Origin: Crambe crambe | Taxonomy: Eukaryota > Porifera > Demospongiae > Poecilosclerida > Crambeidae | Length of the DNA: 64,000 nucleotides | Assembly: GCA_963924555.1 (NCBI GenBank) | Contig: OZ004584.1 | Span: 5,269,001 to 5,333,000, forward strand | Direction: 5' to 3' | In this document: in pieces, positions 25,181 through 36,572 of the stretch | How the letters are laid out: each line of letters opens with the position of its first letter | Numbering within the stretch: position 1 is the stretch's first letter | Program-made: the position numbers and the translations under genes | Notes under the pieces: generated by a model | Database searches by the model: none | What the model was told of the DNA's origin: nothing | Seen by the model: only the letters and a program-made list of their open reading frames with translations

Positions 25181-26190
25181 CTTCATTCATTCATTAAAGC
25201 TATACTTGCTGTAGTTAGAAATTTCACTCAGTAATAGCTAATAATTATTTGATATTAAGATTGTGTCCACTTTGCTCCTTGAAGTAACTGATATTATATG
25301 GCATGAAATTTTGGGAATGAAATTTTCACAGAACATGTCTAGACAGGAAGGCCTAATACTGTACATTCCATGTTGTTACACAGAGATGTAGCTAACTACA
25401 ATTAGACATGCTATAAAAGTAGGCACTTCATATCCACTGTCTGGCCTTTGAAGTAGCCACAGTGTACTAGAATTACTACTGGTGGCTTCCCTTTGATGTA
25501 GCACTCAAATAGGATGTGTACAATTCAAATTTTCCCTCATACAGTACAAATGCACACGATGTAATTAGCTATAGTTACACATGCCTGCAATAGGCTTAAG
25601 TTTGTGGAAATCTCTATGCACACAAAGAGTTAATGCTGTTAGATTTTACAGAATAACTGGTACTGCTCATCCATTCCAAGAAGTATGCATCCAAGAATCA
25701 GTTTTGATGCATACTAATTGACTAATTGTCAATCTCAGCTCATTGAATATTATACAATGTCTTCATGACCAACATAACTTTGAATAACCATAATCTATCA
25801 TTTTGATGTTCATAACTCAGTCTGGAAACACATGAAGGTCACTAATAGCTAGTTACAATACTATTATTCTAGTGCAGTTATAGCTTTCTGGAAAACTTTA
25901 TTGAGGCCATGCATAGCTAACATTGCCCAAGGCTACATAAATTATGCATGATGGGGATGCATTATTAACTAAACTTGATTCCAGGAAATCAGAAATGGCT
26001 TCAGTTTGTGGAACATTTCAGTTTGGCTTCAGTTTTTGTTAAAATAAGTATACATAATTATGAGACAAGCCAAAGTTCAGTGCAATATGCATGGATAGTG
26101 TCATGTATACTAGTCCTATTTTTCGATACATATAAGTAGAGACACAGTAATGCAGCTATCATCTACTGCTGCATGTGATAAACAGCCATC

Positions 26191-29100
26191 ATGATGGCTA
26201 CTGCAGTTCGATATTTAGTCACTGCTCTAGTCCTGCTGGTAGTGCAGCTTGACTTGGTAGTAAGTCTAGTGATCAATGTGAGTTGGACAGTGAATCGTGA
26301 GTCAAGTACTCTCCGCTGTATTGGTGGTAGAGTAGTGGGCTTGACAAACACTACAGTGCAATTGCAGTACAGAACCATCAGTATTACATCAGTTATAGGA
26401 GACTGGATAACACTGGATGCATTGCCTGTTAATATATCATCTGCTGTAACACACAACTTGAACTTTGATAGCGCTGTAGGAGGTGTGCAGTTCAGAACTC
26501 TGCAGTTGGAGCATGGTGGAGGAGGATGCAATTGCTGGAGACAAACATTACTTGACTTTAATGTTGATGGAGCTAGCAGATCTACATCTAATTGCTTCAG
26601 AGTTCCTACGTCAGGACCTTTCTGTGCTGGTGGTGCTGGCAATGCTAGAGGAGCTACTCGTACTGCACTCTACTTCAATATGAATGGTGAGGACTGTCCA
26701 GGAGACAGTGATTCAACACTAATCTCTAACAAAGGTCCTCCTCTACCACAGGATTGTTCCACAACCATACCTAGAATGTAAGTTCTTGTTGTTATTTGTT
26801 GTTGTTGTTGTTTTTTTTTCAAGGTGACGACCACATAGCTATATACATAGCTAGTTCAGAGGGACTACTTGTCTCTGTACCCAAGTACTTTGCAATGATG
26901 ACTGTTGAAGAGGGAGGTGATAATAGACAAGGAATCTTGGCCTTTTAATTAGTCAGCAGTGAATATAATGGCTGATCTTTTTGTTCCACCTATAATTTTA
27001 TTATTGTCTTTCTTCATTACTTCACATAACAATACATACACTATGTTCTTAGTTACGTATTACTGTATTTATTTTCCCTATTTTCTAGTGTGGTGAATTA
27101 TGGACTGATAAACCAGTTTGAAGGACCTAACGATAATTGTAGGGGAATTGAGGATGGTGAAGCAATAGAGTTTGCCATGCGTAATGACACCAGTGGTAGT
27201 GGGGTTTGGACACCTCTGCAAATACTTGCTGAACGGCAACTTACACCCGTGATCAGAGGTTATAACTTATCAGACTCAGTAATCATACGCAGATCCACCA
27301 CTGGTGCAGAACAAAACACTGTATATATATGTGGGGACATCCTTCAAACAAGTGAGGTTCAGTTCCGCTGGATGGGATCAGCCAATTTTTTTAGACGTCC
27401 ATCACATGACATGTGGGCACTGACAAATGTAAATGTTACTTTGATCGACAACAATAATACGCCCATCAATATATTTAATGATGACTTTGGTTGTGATGAT
27501 ACACAGCCCTGTTTACTGAAGTGAGTTAGCTAAATATAGTTGAGGTAAAGTGGGTAGCTAATTCAAATCTTTTCAAAATCAGGAAGACTAGCTTCAAGAT
27601 ATTTACAGTAGACTAGTACATTCAGAAATCCCAGTACTTAGAACTTATTTGAAGCATAATGGAGTTACCCTGCCTTATTTATATATAATATTGCAGTGCA
27701 AGTGATTAGAGCTTATGTATATATGTATTTTAGTTCTTCAATATGGAAGGAGCTAGAGATGCTAGAGGAGTGATTCGTAGTGCACTCTACTTCAATATGA
27801 GCGGTGAGGACTGTCCAGGAGATAGTGATTCAACACTAATCTCTAACAAAGGTCCTCCTCTACTGAAGAATTGCTCCACAACCACACCTAGAATGTAAGT
27901 TCCTTTTTTCTCTCTCTCTTTTTAATCACATAGCTGGCTAGTTCAGAGGGACTGCTTGTGAAAATTGCTCGTTGTACCTACTTTAGATATCAGGTCAGGC
28001 AAATTTGACTCCTTGTTTTATCAAACACACTCTCAAATTCAGTGAAATCAACTACATGTAGATAATGACCTAAAATTGAGCTTGACTTGGTTTGGCTCAA
28101 AGTATGAGAACTGTGGTGAAGGAGGTGACAACTACAAGGAATCTACTTTATTTAGTCAGCAGTGAAGAGATATAGTCTGCATGATCTTTTTGTCCCATGC
28201 ACCTACACTATAGCTTTTTTCTTTCTTCATTACTACACAATATGTTTTCCTACTTCCTAGTGTGGTGAACTATGGACTAATAAACAAGATTGATGTAGGA
28301 CTTAACGATAATTGTCATGGAATTGATAGTGATGAACCAATAGAGGTTGCCATGCGTAATGACACCAGTGGAAGTGGTCAATGGATCCCTCTACAACTAC
28401 TTGCTGAACAGCAACTCACACCAGTGGTCAGAGGTTATGACTTATCGGACTCAGTAATCGTACGCACTTCCACAACTGGTGCAGAACAAAACACTGTATA
28501 TATATGTGGGGACATCCTACGAACCACTGAGGTTCAGTTCCGCTGGATGGCATCAGCCTATTTTATCAAGTTACGTCCATCACGTGACATGTGGGCACTG
28601 AAAAATGTAAATGTTACCTTGATCAACAACAATAATATGCCCTTCAATATATTTAATGACGACTTTGGTTGTGATGATACACAGCCCTGTTTACTGAAGT
28701 GAGTTAATAGTAAACTAGTTATCTTTCAAACTATGACAGTATGACTACGGGATTTCAAGCTCAGAAGTCCCAAAAATATAATATGATGAAGCTTAATGGA
28801 ATTACCCTGCTAACAGAATTGCCCTTCCTTAGTGAAAAAGATCAGAGTTTTTGTATGTATTTTAGTTCTTCAATATGGAAGGAGGTGAGAAGAGGAAGTC
28901 TAACCTGTACAGGATGTCGAAGTACTACACCATGTGTGAATAACTACCTTACATTTAATGGTAACAGAGATGAATTCACAGGCAGCAGCAATCCTATCAG
29001 TCAAATTGCAATAACCCAGAGTTTTCCAGTTCAGACAGACATGATCACTAATGATATTCAAACAACTGAGGCCCCCTCCACCATGTCAACAACCACTGAA

Positions 29101-32100
29101 GCCCCCTCCACCATGTCAACAACCACTGAGCCCCCCACCATCATGTCAACAACCACTGAGTTCCCCATCATCATGTCAACAACCATTGAGTCCTCCACCA
29201 CTATGTCAACAACCACTGAGACCCCCACCACCATGTCAACAACCCCCACCATGTCAACAACCACTATTTCAACAACCACTGAGGCCCCTACCAGTATATC
29301 AACCAGCACAGTTTCACCATTGATCTCATCCTTAATGCAAACAGAGGAATCTCTACAAGAAATGGTCTGTGTGTGTTATTTTATTAATTGATTGAGTGCT
29401 ATTATCACTAATACCTTATCTGTGTAGATCAAAATGAATGAAACATTACAAAGAGTGATCAACGCAACTGTATGTTTACATACTCATTGAAGTACTAATT
29501 GATTTGATTTGTATGTATGTACGTATGCAGAATCCACTGGAGGCTGTAGACTTAGTCCAGAACCTGACAACCAATGGTGAGCAGCCGAACACTGCTTTGT
29601 TTTTGCTAGGAAACATACTCAACAGACTCAACTCAACAGATATCAACACACAAGACCAGTTGAGCAGAGTGAGGATAAGAATGACTGATCTTCAATGTCC
29701 CTTATAATTATAATAATATAACATACTGTAGGCCTTCATTAGAGTTGGCAACTCCATAACCCTGCAGACTGTCAGTAATGATAAGGTATGAATATGTTAC
29801 ATACATGAACTACAACTGAAAGTACATGAACTATACAACTGAAAGTACATGAACTACAACTGAAAGTACATGAACTACAACTGAAAGTACATGAACTACA
29901 ACTGAAAATTCATGAATGAATGGAGTAAGATGTGCTTATTGAAATTAGGAGGGTTTTTTTTTTTTTGGACTTCACACACAGATATCCCTACTTGTCTGTT
30001 ATATTTATTAATTTTCAGGTTGATCTAGTCATTACAGGCAGTTCACTATTGAGTGTGTGTGATCGATTGGGCCTCGAAGTATTTCCAGAAGAAGGGAATA
30101 TTTCCACTGGAAACATCGGTTAGTTCCTCTTATAGGAGCATTAAGAATTTCATACTGTTTACTACCTGTAGTGAACAATCAGTAATAATTAATTATGTGC
30201 CAATTATCATAGAACTTGGAACAGATTATAGCCATTAGCTATGACTAATGTACTCGTGATCATATCTTTAGTGCTCAATACTCGTCTGCTGTCACCTGAA
30301 GGTGAACCTTCAAGTCTAGTGCCCACTATCAACTCAGCAGACTTCAATGACACACTTCCTGAGATGTCCGTGCAAGTCCCACTTGAATTGGTCCAAATAG
30401 TTAGCAGAAGTGGCAATGCAAGTGAGAGAGTGAGGTCAGTTGCCTTCCTCTACTATAACGCGGAGAACTTATTTCCAAGTGGTCTACCAAACACGAATAA
30501 GTAAGAAAAAACAATAGCACTGAGTAGCTTGATATCATGCACGCATATAGCACTGAACTAGCATCGGGTATAGTGTCTACTGCTCTGCACAATGTTGGAG
30601 GTGAACGATTTCCCACAGAGAACTTGACGTTGACTTCACCTGTCAGAGTGAACTTTGAACACTCTGATAGAATCAAGGTTGGTTGAGTTAGTGCCATGCT
30701 ATTCTGCCATGAATGAATCTCTTTGATCTCATAGGAACAGTTGGTGAAAGATAGTTCTTCAGAAATCATTTGCGCATTTTGGGAATTTTTGTCTGGGAGG
30801 TAAATGTCCATTTCAATAGGGGTGAGCCCCATATTAGTGAGAATCACTGCTTAAGTACGACCATTATCAATCAGTTCACAGGACGCCATTCTTACTGTTG
30901 GGCAGTGGTCTGACAGAGGGTGTAACAGGAATGATACCCTCTCCAATTCCTCTATGACAGTGTGTGAATGCAACCACCTCACCCACTTTGCCATCCTGCT
31001 GAGTGCTCGACCTTTGAACCTTCCTCCACCCGTCACGCTCTCTCTGCAAATTATTGGATATGTGGGTGTGTCTGTGTCACTGGTTGCCATGACATTCACA
31101 GTCATTATCTTCACTATTCTAAAGTATTACATGTCCATATTCATTGATTAGTGAAATTTGAAGTGATTTCCCCACAGGCCACTGCGTAACATACGAAGTT
31201 TTATCCACATCAACCTCTGCATCAGCCTCGGGATAGCTCAGCTCATCTTTGTGATTGGTGTGACTCGTTCTGACCCTACAAGTGAGAGAGTCCCAGTCCA
31301 TTGCCAGGTCATAGCTGTCCTCCTCCACTACTTCTTCCTGGTGTCCTTCATGTGGATGTTGATGGAGGGTGTGGTCTTGTACATCATTCTCGTAAAAGTG
31401 TTTGTCACTAGGACAAAATGCTACATGCTAGTATTCATGCTAGTCAGCTATGGTGTCCCCTTACTTTATATGGGTCTGCTGACTCTGCCACTGGGTTTTG
31501 CTCTGCCAACACAGCCAAATTATGGATACCCTGGAGCGTAAGCAAATGAGAGATTGAATATCACTTTTAAATTACTTATATAACTACGTATCATCCTCTT
31601 CAGCTGTTTCTTAAATCCTGGGACAAATTTTATCTGGGTTTTCATTGTTCCGGTAATCCTAATTATTCTTGCCAATGTTGGATTATTCATCATGGCTGCT
31701 GTCGTCATGTGGCGTCATAAGAAGAGACAAACTGGTGCCATGAACAAGAAGGATATCAAGTAGGGAAACTTTGTCAGTACTTAACATGTTCACAATGATT
31801 ATTGTCATAGGAAGTGGTTGCTAGCATTGATATCACTGGTGGTGATCATGGGACTGACGTGGGTGTTTGGAGTACTGATAGTGGAAGTGAAGGCATTGCT
31901 ACCCCTTGCTTACATCTACACCATCATGGTGGCCTTCCAGGGCCTCTTCATCTTCCTCCTCTTTGTCGTCTTCCCCAAACAAGTCAGAGATGAGTACATA
32001 AAATGGTGGAGGACAAAGGTCAAGACATGTACCCTTCTTCGTGGATACTTTGATAAGAATAAAGAGCCAATAAATACTTTTGTAAGTTCATAATGCCACA

Positions 32101-32365
32101 TAATTACTTAACAACCAGATACTTGAGGTGACCATTAATTTCCTGGTGTTTTTAATTAATTGAACTCCTCCATTGTCACCCATGTACCATTCACTTTCTT
32201 TTTTCTTTTTTCATCTTCCATATATTTTTATACACTGAATAGACCAGTAATTCAAAGGTGACAGCTAACACAAATGTCTCTGTGAGTGGTGGATTAGAGG
32301 TGGCACCAGAATCAAAAGCTGGACTCTCATTGGTTGAAAGCACCAAAGCTGAAACATGTGTGTGA
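26191..32365 (+). CDS. Copy D: adhesion GPCR with duplicated reelin-like exon 2
   Basis: Exons: 26191-26777, 27089-27520, 28261-28698, 28866-29364, 29428-29469, 29531-29668, 29732-29785, 30019-30118, 30272-30500, 30551-30677, 30735-30799, 30875-31123, 31178-31537, 31604-31759, 31811-32081, 32243-32365; 1289 aa. The first two exons are gene-A-like; everything after about 27755 is F-like (constant offset 18417). Between them lies a recombinant exon (27734-27894) whose inclusion gives a TGA within about 13 codons. If skipped, the two exon-2 modules join in frame because both are phase 2-2. Domains: signal peptide, reelin-like modules, mucin-like stalk, GAIN, GPS with CECNHLTHF (predicted cut L939/T940), and 7TM with WMLMEG in TM3 and TWVFG in TM6. 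The tail ends ETCV. It is possibly a recent fusion; splicing across the junction is inferred. Confidence 0.7.
27734..27894 (+). other. Recombinant exon at a fusion junction
   Basis: It begins as the head of an exon 3 (ttcttcaatatggaagg). At about 27751-27756 it switches to the second half of an exon 1 (gctagagatgctagaggag) and ends at the normal exon 1 donor. The length of 161 nt is not a multiple of three, and the entry frame meets TGA near 27770. The switch point has a few bases of microhomology (ggagc/gctagaga), as expected from unequal or illegitimate crossing-over. Confidence 0.85.
29803..29910 (+). repeat. 21-bp intronic tandem repeat in copy D
   Basis: About five units of acatgaactacaactgaaagt in the intron after the AFIRVGNSITLQ exon. 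The same array is at 48220-48327 (F) and, shorter, at 41825-41905 (E) and 57639-57720 (G). Confidence 0.9.
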
Positions 32366-32466
32366 CCAGATCAAAGGAATAATTCATTGTTAGTTTATAG
32401 TATTACATTAATAGTATGCTGAATTGATATAGTCAATGAAAGGGAAAAAATTTATGCTAAATAAAA

Positions 32467-32710
32467 AGGCCATGTAGGGTTAGCCTGTACTTTAACAGTT
32501 TTGTCAACAAAAATCAAAATAATGCTGCCTTCAATAATAATCCCTACATCACTGCCTCCCACCAAGCTGCTTTAATTGTGTCATATCAGTATAAAAGTGT
32601 TCTGTTTGGTTTAGGCTGTGATGTAGGGATTATTATTGAAGGCAGCATTATTTTGATTTTTGTTGACAAAACTGTTAAAGTACAGGCGCTAGGCTAACCC
32701 TACATGGCCT
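32467..32710. mobile_element. Foldback MITE downstream of copy D
   Basis: A 244-bp element whose two halves are inverted copies (aggccatgtagggttagcct ... and its complement), with a centre of about 60 bp. It lies just after an AATAAA (32460-32465) that probably serves copy D. The copy after gene F (50884-51105) has lost the end of its right arm. Confidence 0.85.
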
Positions 32711-33109
32711 TGCATAATTTTTTTTCCTTTCACTTGTTTGTTTACTTTTTGTATGGGCTTTGAATATTTTTTTTCAAGTAAAAATTGATTAATAGCTAGT
32801 TGGCACGCGCGTACGTGCGCGTGATAGTGACAGACGCGCGCGCATGACAAATGATTCATTTTAAAATGGCTGACATAGTTATAATGAAAAGTCGTTCGAT
32901 ATGAGTGATCATTTTGAAGGGAAATTGTGGATATAATGGTGGTAAAAGCACATTGTGTGGTTATAACTGCACAAGTTGGTATGAGTTTCATTGTCGTATG
33001 TGAAAGGATCATGGAGTTGCAGCCTGGCAAGAAGATGATGATGATGATGAACGGATCATAAAAATTTTAGATTTAGGCAGCGGCTGGTGCTGGAGGAGTT
33101 TTAGCGGTC

Positions 33110-34550
33110 ATATCATCATCTTCTTCACTGTAGCAATGTGCAGCATTTGACAGTGAGCAAGTGAGCAATTAAAGTAGCCAAAGAGCGCCTTGGAACATGA
33201 TCCTGAATCTGGTATTGATTTTCATAATCAAGTAGGTGAGTGCCTATGTCGTCTAGCTGAACAAAGCCAGTCAAACTCCCAGTAAACTTATTGAATATCA
33301 ATCCTTCCTTTATGTACATTTCATCCACAGGTTTTTGGCCAAGGATGGCGATGGCTTTGTTTGCTCTACCTATCTGAGGAGCTGTTGATCTACTACTGTG
33401 GAGAATCCAGTGGAAGAAGGGACAAAATGCCGAGTGTCCTGCCAGAAGGCAGCTCAATGATACCAGATTTTCGCAATGTTTCGTATGCACCACTGGACCT
33501 GTAATGAAGATAGAGACACCACTTGATGACAAGTGGATGCCAGCGCATTGATCTTTTGCTCTTTAGCGTCATTGCTTTTAATTGCTGACTCCAAAAAATA
33601 TGCTTGAAGGAGTCTTCTGCATGTGTTGAAAGAACTTTCGTGGAGTACTGTTCCATCAAAGCCTTCATGTCAGAATCAATTTCGGTGCACAGAGGTAAGC
33701 TTTGCCTCTCGAAAGATTGTGCGATGATATCCTGCAGCCTAGCATATGATCAGTTCTTTTTGTGCAGTAAACTCTGCATGTTTTTCATACACTCTGTAAG
33801 TTGCTCAGGATTCAAGAACCTGTAATTAGCATGACTGCTGGGAAGACAGATACTATTATCCTTCTTTTTTGCCTTAGTGCACACTTTAGGTAGTTTTCTT
33901 GATGGATCGAACAGTGGTGACAATGATTTCTTATGCTCGTTCTTTCCAAGAAATACTGGCATTTTGCATGCCTAATGCAAGATGGCTCATGTCTGTCATC
34001 CACATATGCTGTTATTAGGCCTATTATTGTACAATTGTGATCATAGCTAGTAAGTATAATGATTACACATTATTTATATTAATTATACCTTCAGCATTTG
34101 TAAAAATACCACCATGTGCCTTCATTTCAATCACTTGTGAGTATTTTGACAGGTCATTGCCAGTGCAGTAATGATAAGTATCAATTCTGCTAAGTAGTTC
34201 TAGTAGTGCTTCTTTCCTTTCAATTGTGGGAGGAAGAGGCTCCAAAGAAGAAGGGAGGCTGATCTCTCCAAGTGGTGGAACAGTAACACTCCATTTCAAC
34301 TCTTTGTTGATATCCACTTCAATAGTCATCATTGCTCTAGAGTTGAACTTGCAGACTTGAATCATGTCATTAAGCTCGGGGAGCATGCACCATTTCCCCA
34401 AGTTTGCACATCTAAGGTCATCCCTTAGACTAAGGAACTTTGAAATGTTGCATGTCTCTAAACTTATGCTTATTTTCAAAGACTTGGGTCTATGATAGTA
34501 CTTTCTGTGCCGGCCAAGTCTGAATTTTCTGTAACCCATGATCTGCAATG
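33110..34550 (-). pseudogene. P-element/THAP9-like transposase relic, copy 1
   Basis: Reading down the minus strand in several broken frames: a N-terminal-side region (34063-34548), a CHHC-type segment then SSHANYRFLNPEQL (33750-34003), and MRWHPLVIKWCLYLHYRSS followed by LPSGRTL (33393-33668). Next comes PSSTGFSTVVDQQL in another frame, then VDEMYIKEGLIFNKFTGSL and VQLDDIG (33125-33330). These fit the RNase H-like catalytic part of P-element/THAP9-type transposases as found in sponges and cnidarians. At least two frameshifts and several stops show it is dead. No THAP domain or terminal repeats were found. Confidence 0.72.
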
Positions 34551-35074
34551 TACATGGGGATTGTAATAATTATTTATCATACACTTTGAAACTCATATTT
34601 TATATTTCAGGTTATGTTATTGCATGGCTAATTATTACAATGCCACCCACTAGCCCTTCTACTCTTAGCTATGTCATATGGTTGATGAAGATTTTCACCC
34701 TAAGGAAAGGCAGAAATTGCTTCAGCCCTGGGACTATGTTATTTTATTTCACTTGTAAAAAACTAGCCCACCTTTAATAGTAGTGGTATAATTTATAGCC
34801 TAAGCCATGTAAAATCAAGTGTACAATGTGAATATTATGTTGCTTTGGCAAATTTCAGTACCATATGAGAGAAACTGCTTCAATACAGTTTTCAAATAAG
34901 TACAACCCATGCACTTTTATGCTCGCATATATTTTTTTTACTTCACTGATACTTAGTTACTTTAGTTAGGGTCTGCAACATGAAAAATCGATATCCTAGT
35001 TTTGCATAACTTGCACCTGTTTTAAGTAGAGAGGGTTGAAGCTTAAACAGCCACACCTTCAAATCCTGGGTTTG

Positions 35075-35351
35075 CATAGGCGTAGGAACCAGGGGGGCTG
35101 AGGGGGCTATAGCCCCCCCAATATTTCTAGCTAATCAGTACAGTTAGCTATACAATACTTCGGAAATATTAATTTTTATGATGGTGCAAATAAAAAATCT
35201 AGCCTCAAAGAAAATTTTGCTTCATGCTCCACGTGGGAAGAGGTACATCCTCCTCCTGCACCCCCCCTTGCCGTGGCCTAACAGCCACGCAGTCCACTAC
35301 AAAGTTCAAAATCTAGCCCCCCCCAAAGTTAAATTGCTTCCTACGCCTATG
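35075..35351. mobile_element. Nested MITE with cataggcgtagg ends
   Basis: A 277-bp element with inverted ends cataggcgtagg and cctacgcctatg. It is flanked by gtttg on both sides (35070-35074 and 35352-35356). The opposite arm of the host foldback (near 38063-38077) has the uninterrupted sequence, confirming insertion after the arms were formed. It carries G- and C-runs (gggggctatagccccccc). Confidence 0.88.
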
Positions 35352-35803
35352 GTTTGTGATTGCTCAACAGAGAAATTCACTCGCGATGTACATTTTTGCG
35401 GTGTCAGCAAAATTGAGGTCAAGGGTCAAATTTGGAATTCAAATTTTGGTGGTTCTAAGTGTTGTGCTCACCTTGACTGCCAAGTTGCTTCAAATTGAGC
35501 TGCTATAACTCCTGAAACAGAGCCTTGGACCCCTTATTTGCAAGCAGATGAGTTATCTTGGAGAGAACAATCAGCTGTGCTAGATGGGGGTCCATGAGAG
35601 GGCAATCCCTCAATGTTCAGTTGTTTGGGGCTTGGTCCAAGATATGTAATGGTGAAATCAGAATGAACCCAAGGGGTCCTTTGCCATCTGGGGAGTGTAC
35701 TTCCAGTTGGTATAATAAGTGTGTGGTTAGTATCTCCCCCTTAATGGCATATAATTGATTCCAGTTGTAGAAATGAGTGCACCAACATATCAAAACTACT
35801 CTA

Positions 35804-36572
35804 CAGGGCTGGATCCAGGGTTTTTAGATAGGTGGGGTTGCAGGATTAGGAGCACAAACACTGGACCATGAGGAAAGGTGCAAGAAGGAGCATATTAGTT
35901 TTGGAGGACCCATGTTGGCTTCACTGGTAGGCTACCACTATTGAGCATTGCTTAAATTATTAGTTGCACAAACCGGTTTGTGTGCATCATGAGTGTAGGC
36001 AAAGAGATGAAGCATCCCAAAATTTGTGTTGTAGCTAAGTGACACATGCAAGGTCACACCTCAAATCACAGTTAGTATGCACCGAGTTATCTAATGTGTG
36101 ACCTTGAAAAGTAAGCCAAAGTGCTACAAAAGATATCTTTGAAGTGACACATACAAGATTACAGGTGTGATTGTTTAAGGAAATCACATACTCCGAAAGA
36201 TATCTTTGAATGACACGTGCATGGTCACAGGTGCGATCATAAAAGGAAATCACAGTTAGTATGTACCAAGTTATCCAATGTGTGACCTTGAAAGTGAAAG
36301 CCGAAATGGATGTATCATGTATACATAGATTGTTTCTTTCTTTGATCGTAGCCTTAGATGATATAGTAACCGCATTAGTTCCTAGTTTAGTTAACCCACA
36401 CATGAGACATGTCCTCTCTTCTAATTACACTACTTTAGAGCTAGGAGAAACACAAATTGTCAAAGAAAAATAGACATGGCTAAGCAAGTAGGCATGGTCA
36501 AATTGTATAATAGCTTGGGAACAAAAAGGGAGTTTGCAACCCCCTCAAACCCCTCCCCTGGATCCAGCTCTG
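35804..36572 (+). mobile_element. Interspersed element with ggatccag ends, full copy
   Basis: A 769-bp element with ends cagggctggatccaggg and its complement (one mismatch). The flanks ctcta and ctcca suggest a 5-bp duplication that has since mutated. It contains three spaced motifs of the type gaagtgacacatgcaaggtcac. It is related to 18270-18760. No transposase is present. Confidence 0.75.

Noticed and set aside
29051..29323. Proline-rich (PPPCQQPL) ORF and valine-rich minus-strand ORF in exon 3 of D, also in E, F and G
   Set aside because: Out-of-frame readings of the mucin-like stalk repeats; the stalk frame joins the flanking exons with correct phases.
32795..32850. Alternating cgcgcgtacgtgcgcg stretch as a regulatory site
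   Set aside because: Could form Z-DNA, but nothing in the context supports a function; it is simply repeated in the duplicated spacer (51168-51210).
34538..34777. 79-codon plus-strand ORF with hydrophobic stretch, also 53897-54136
   Set aside because: Present in both spacer copies only because the spacer is duplicated; no signal peptide pattern, splice sites or homologous motif.
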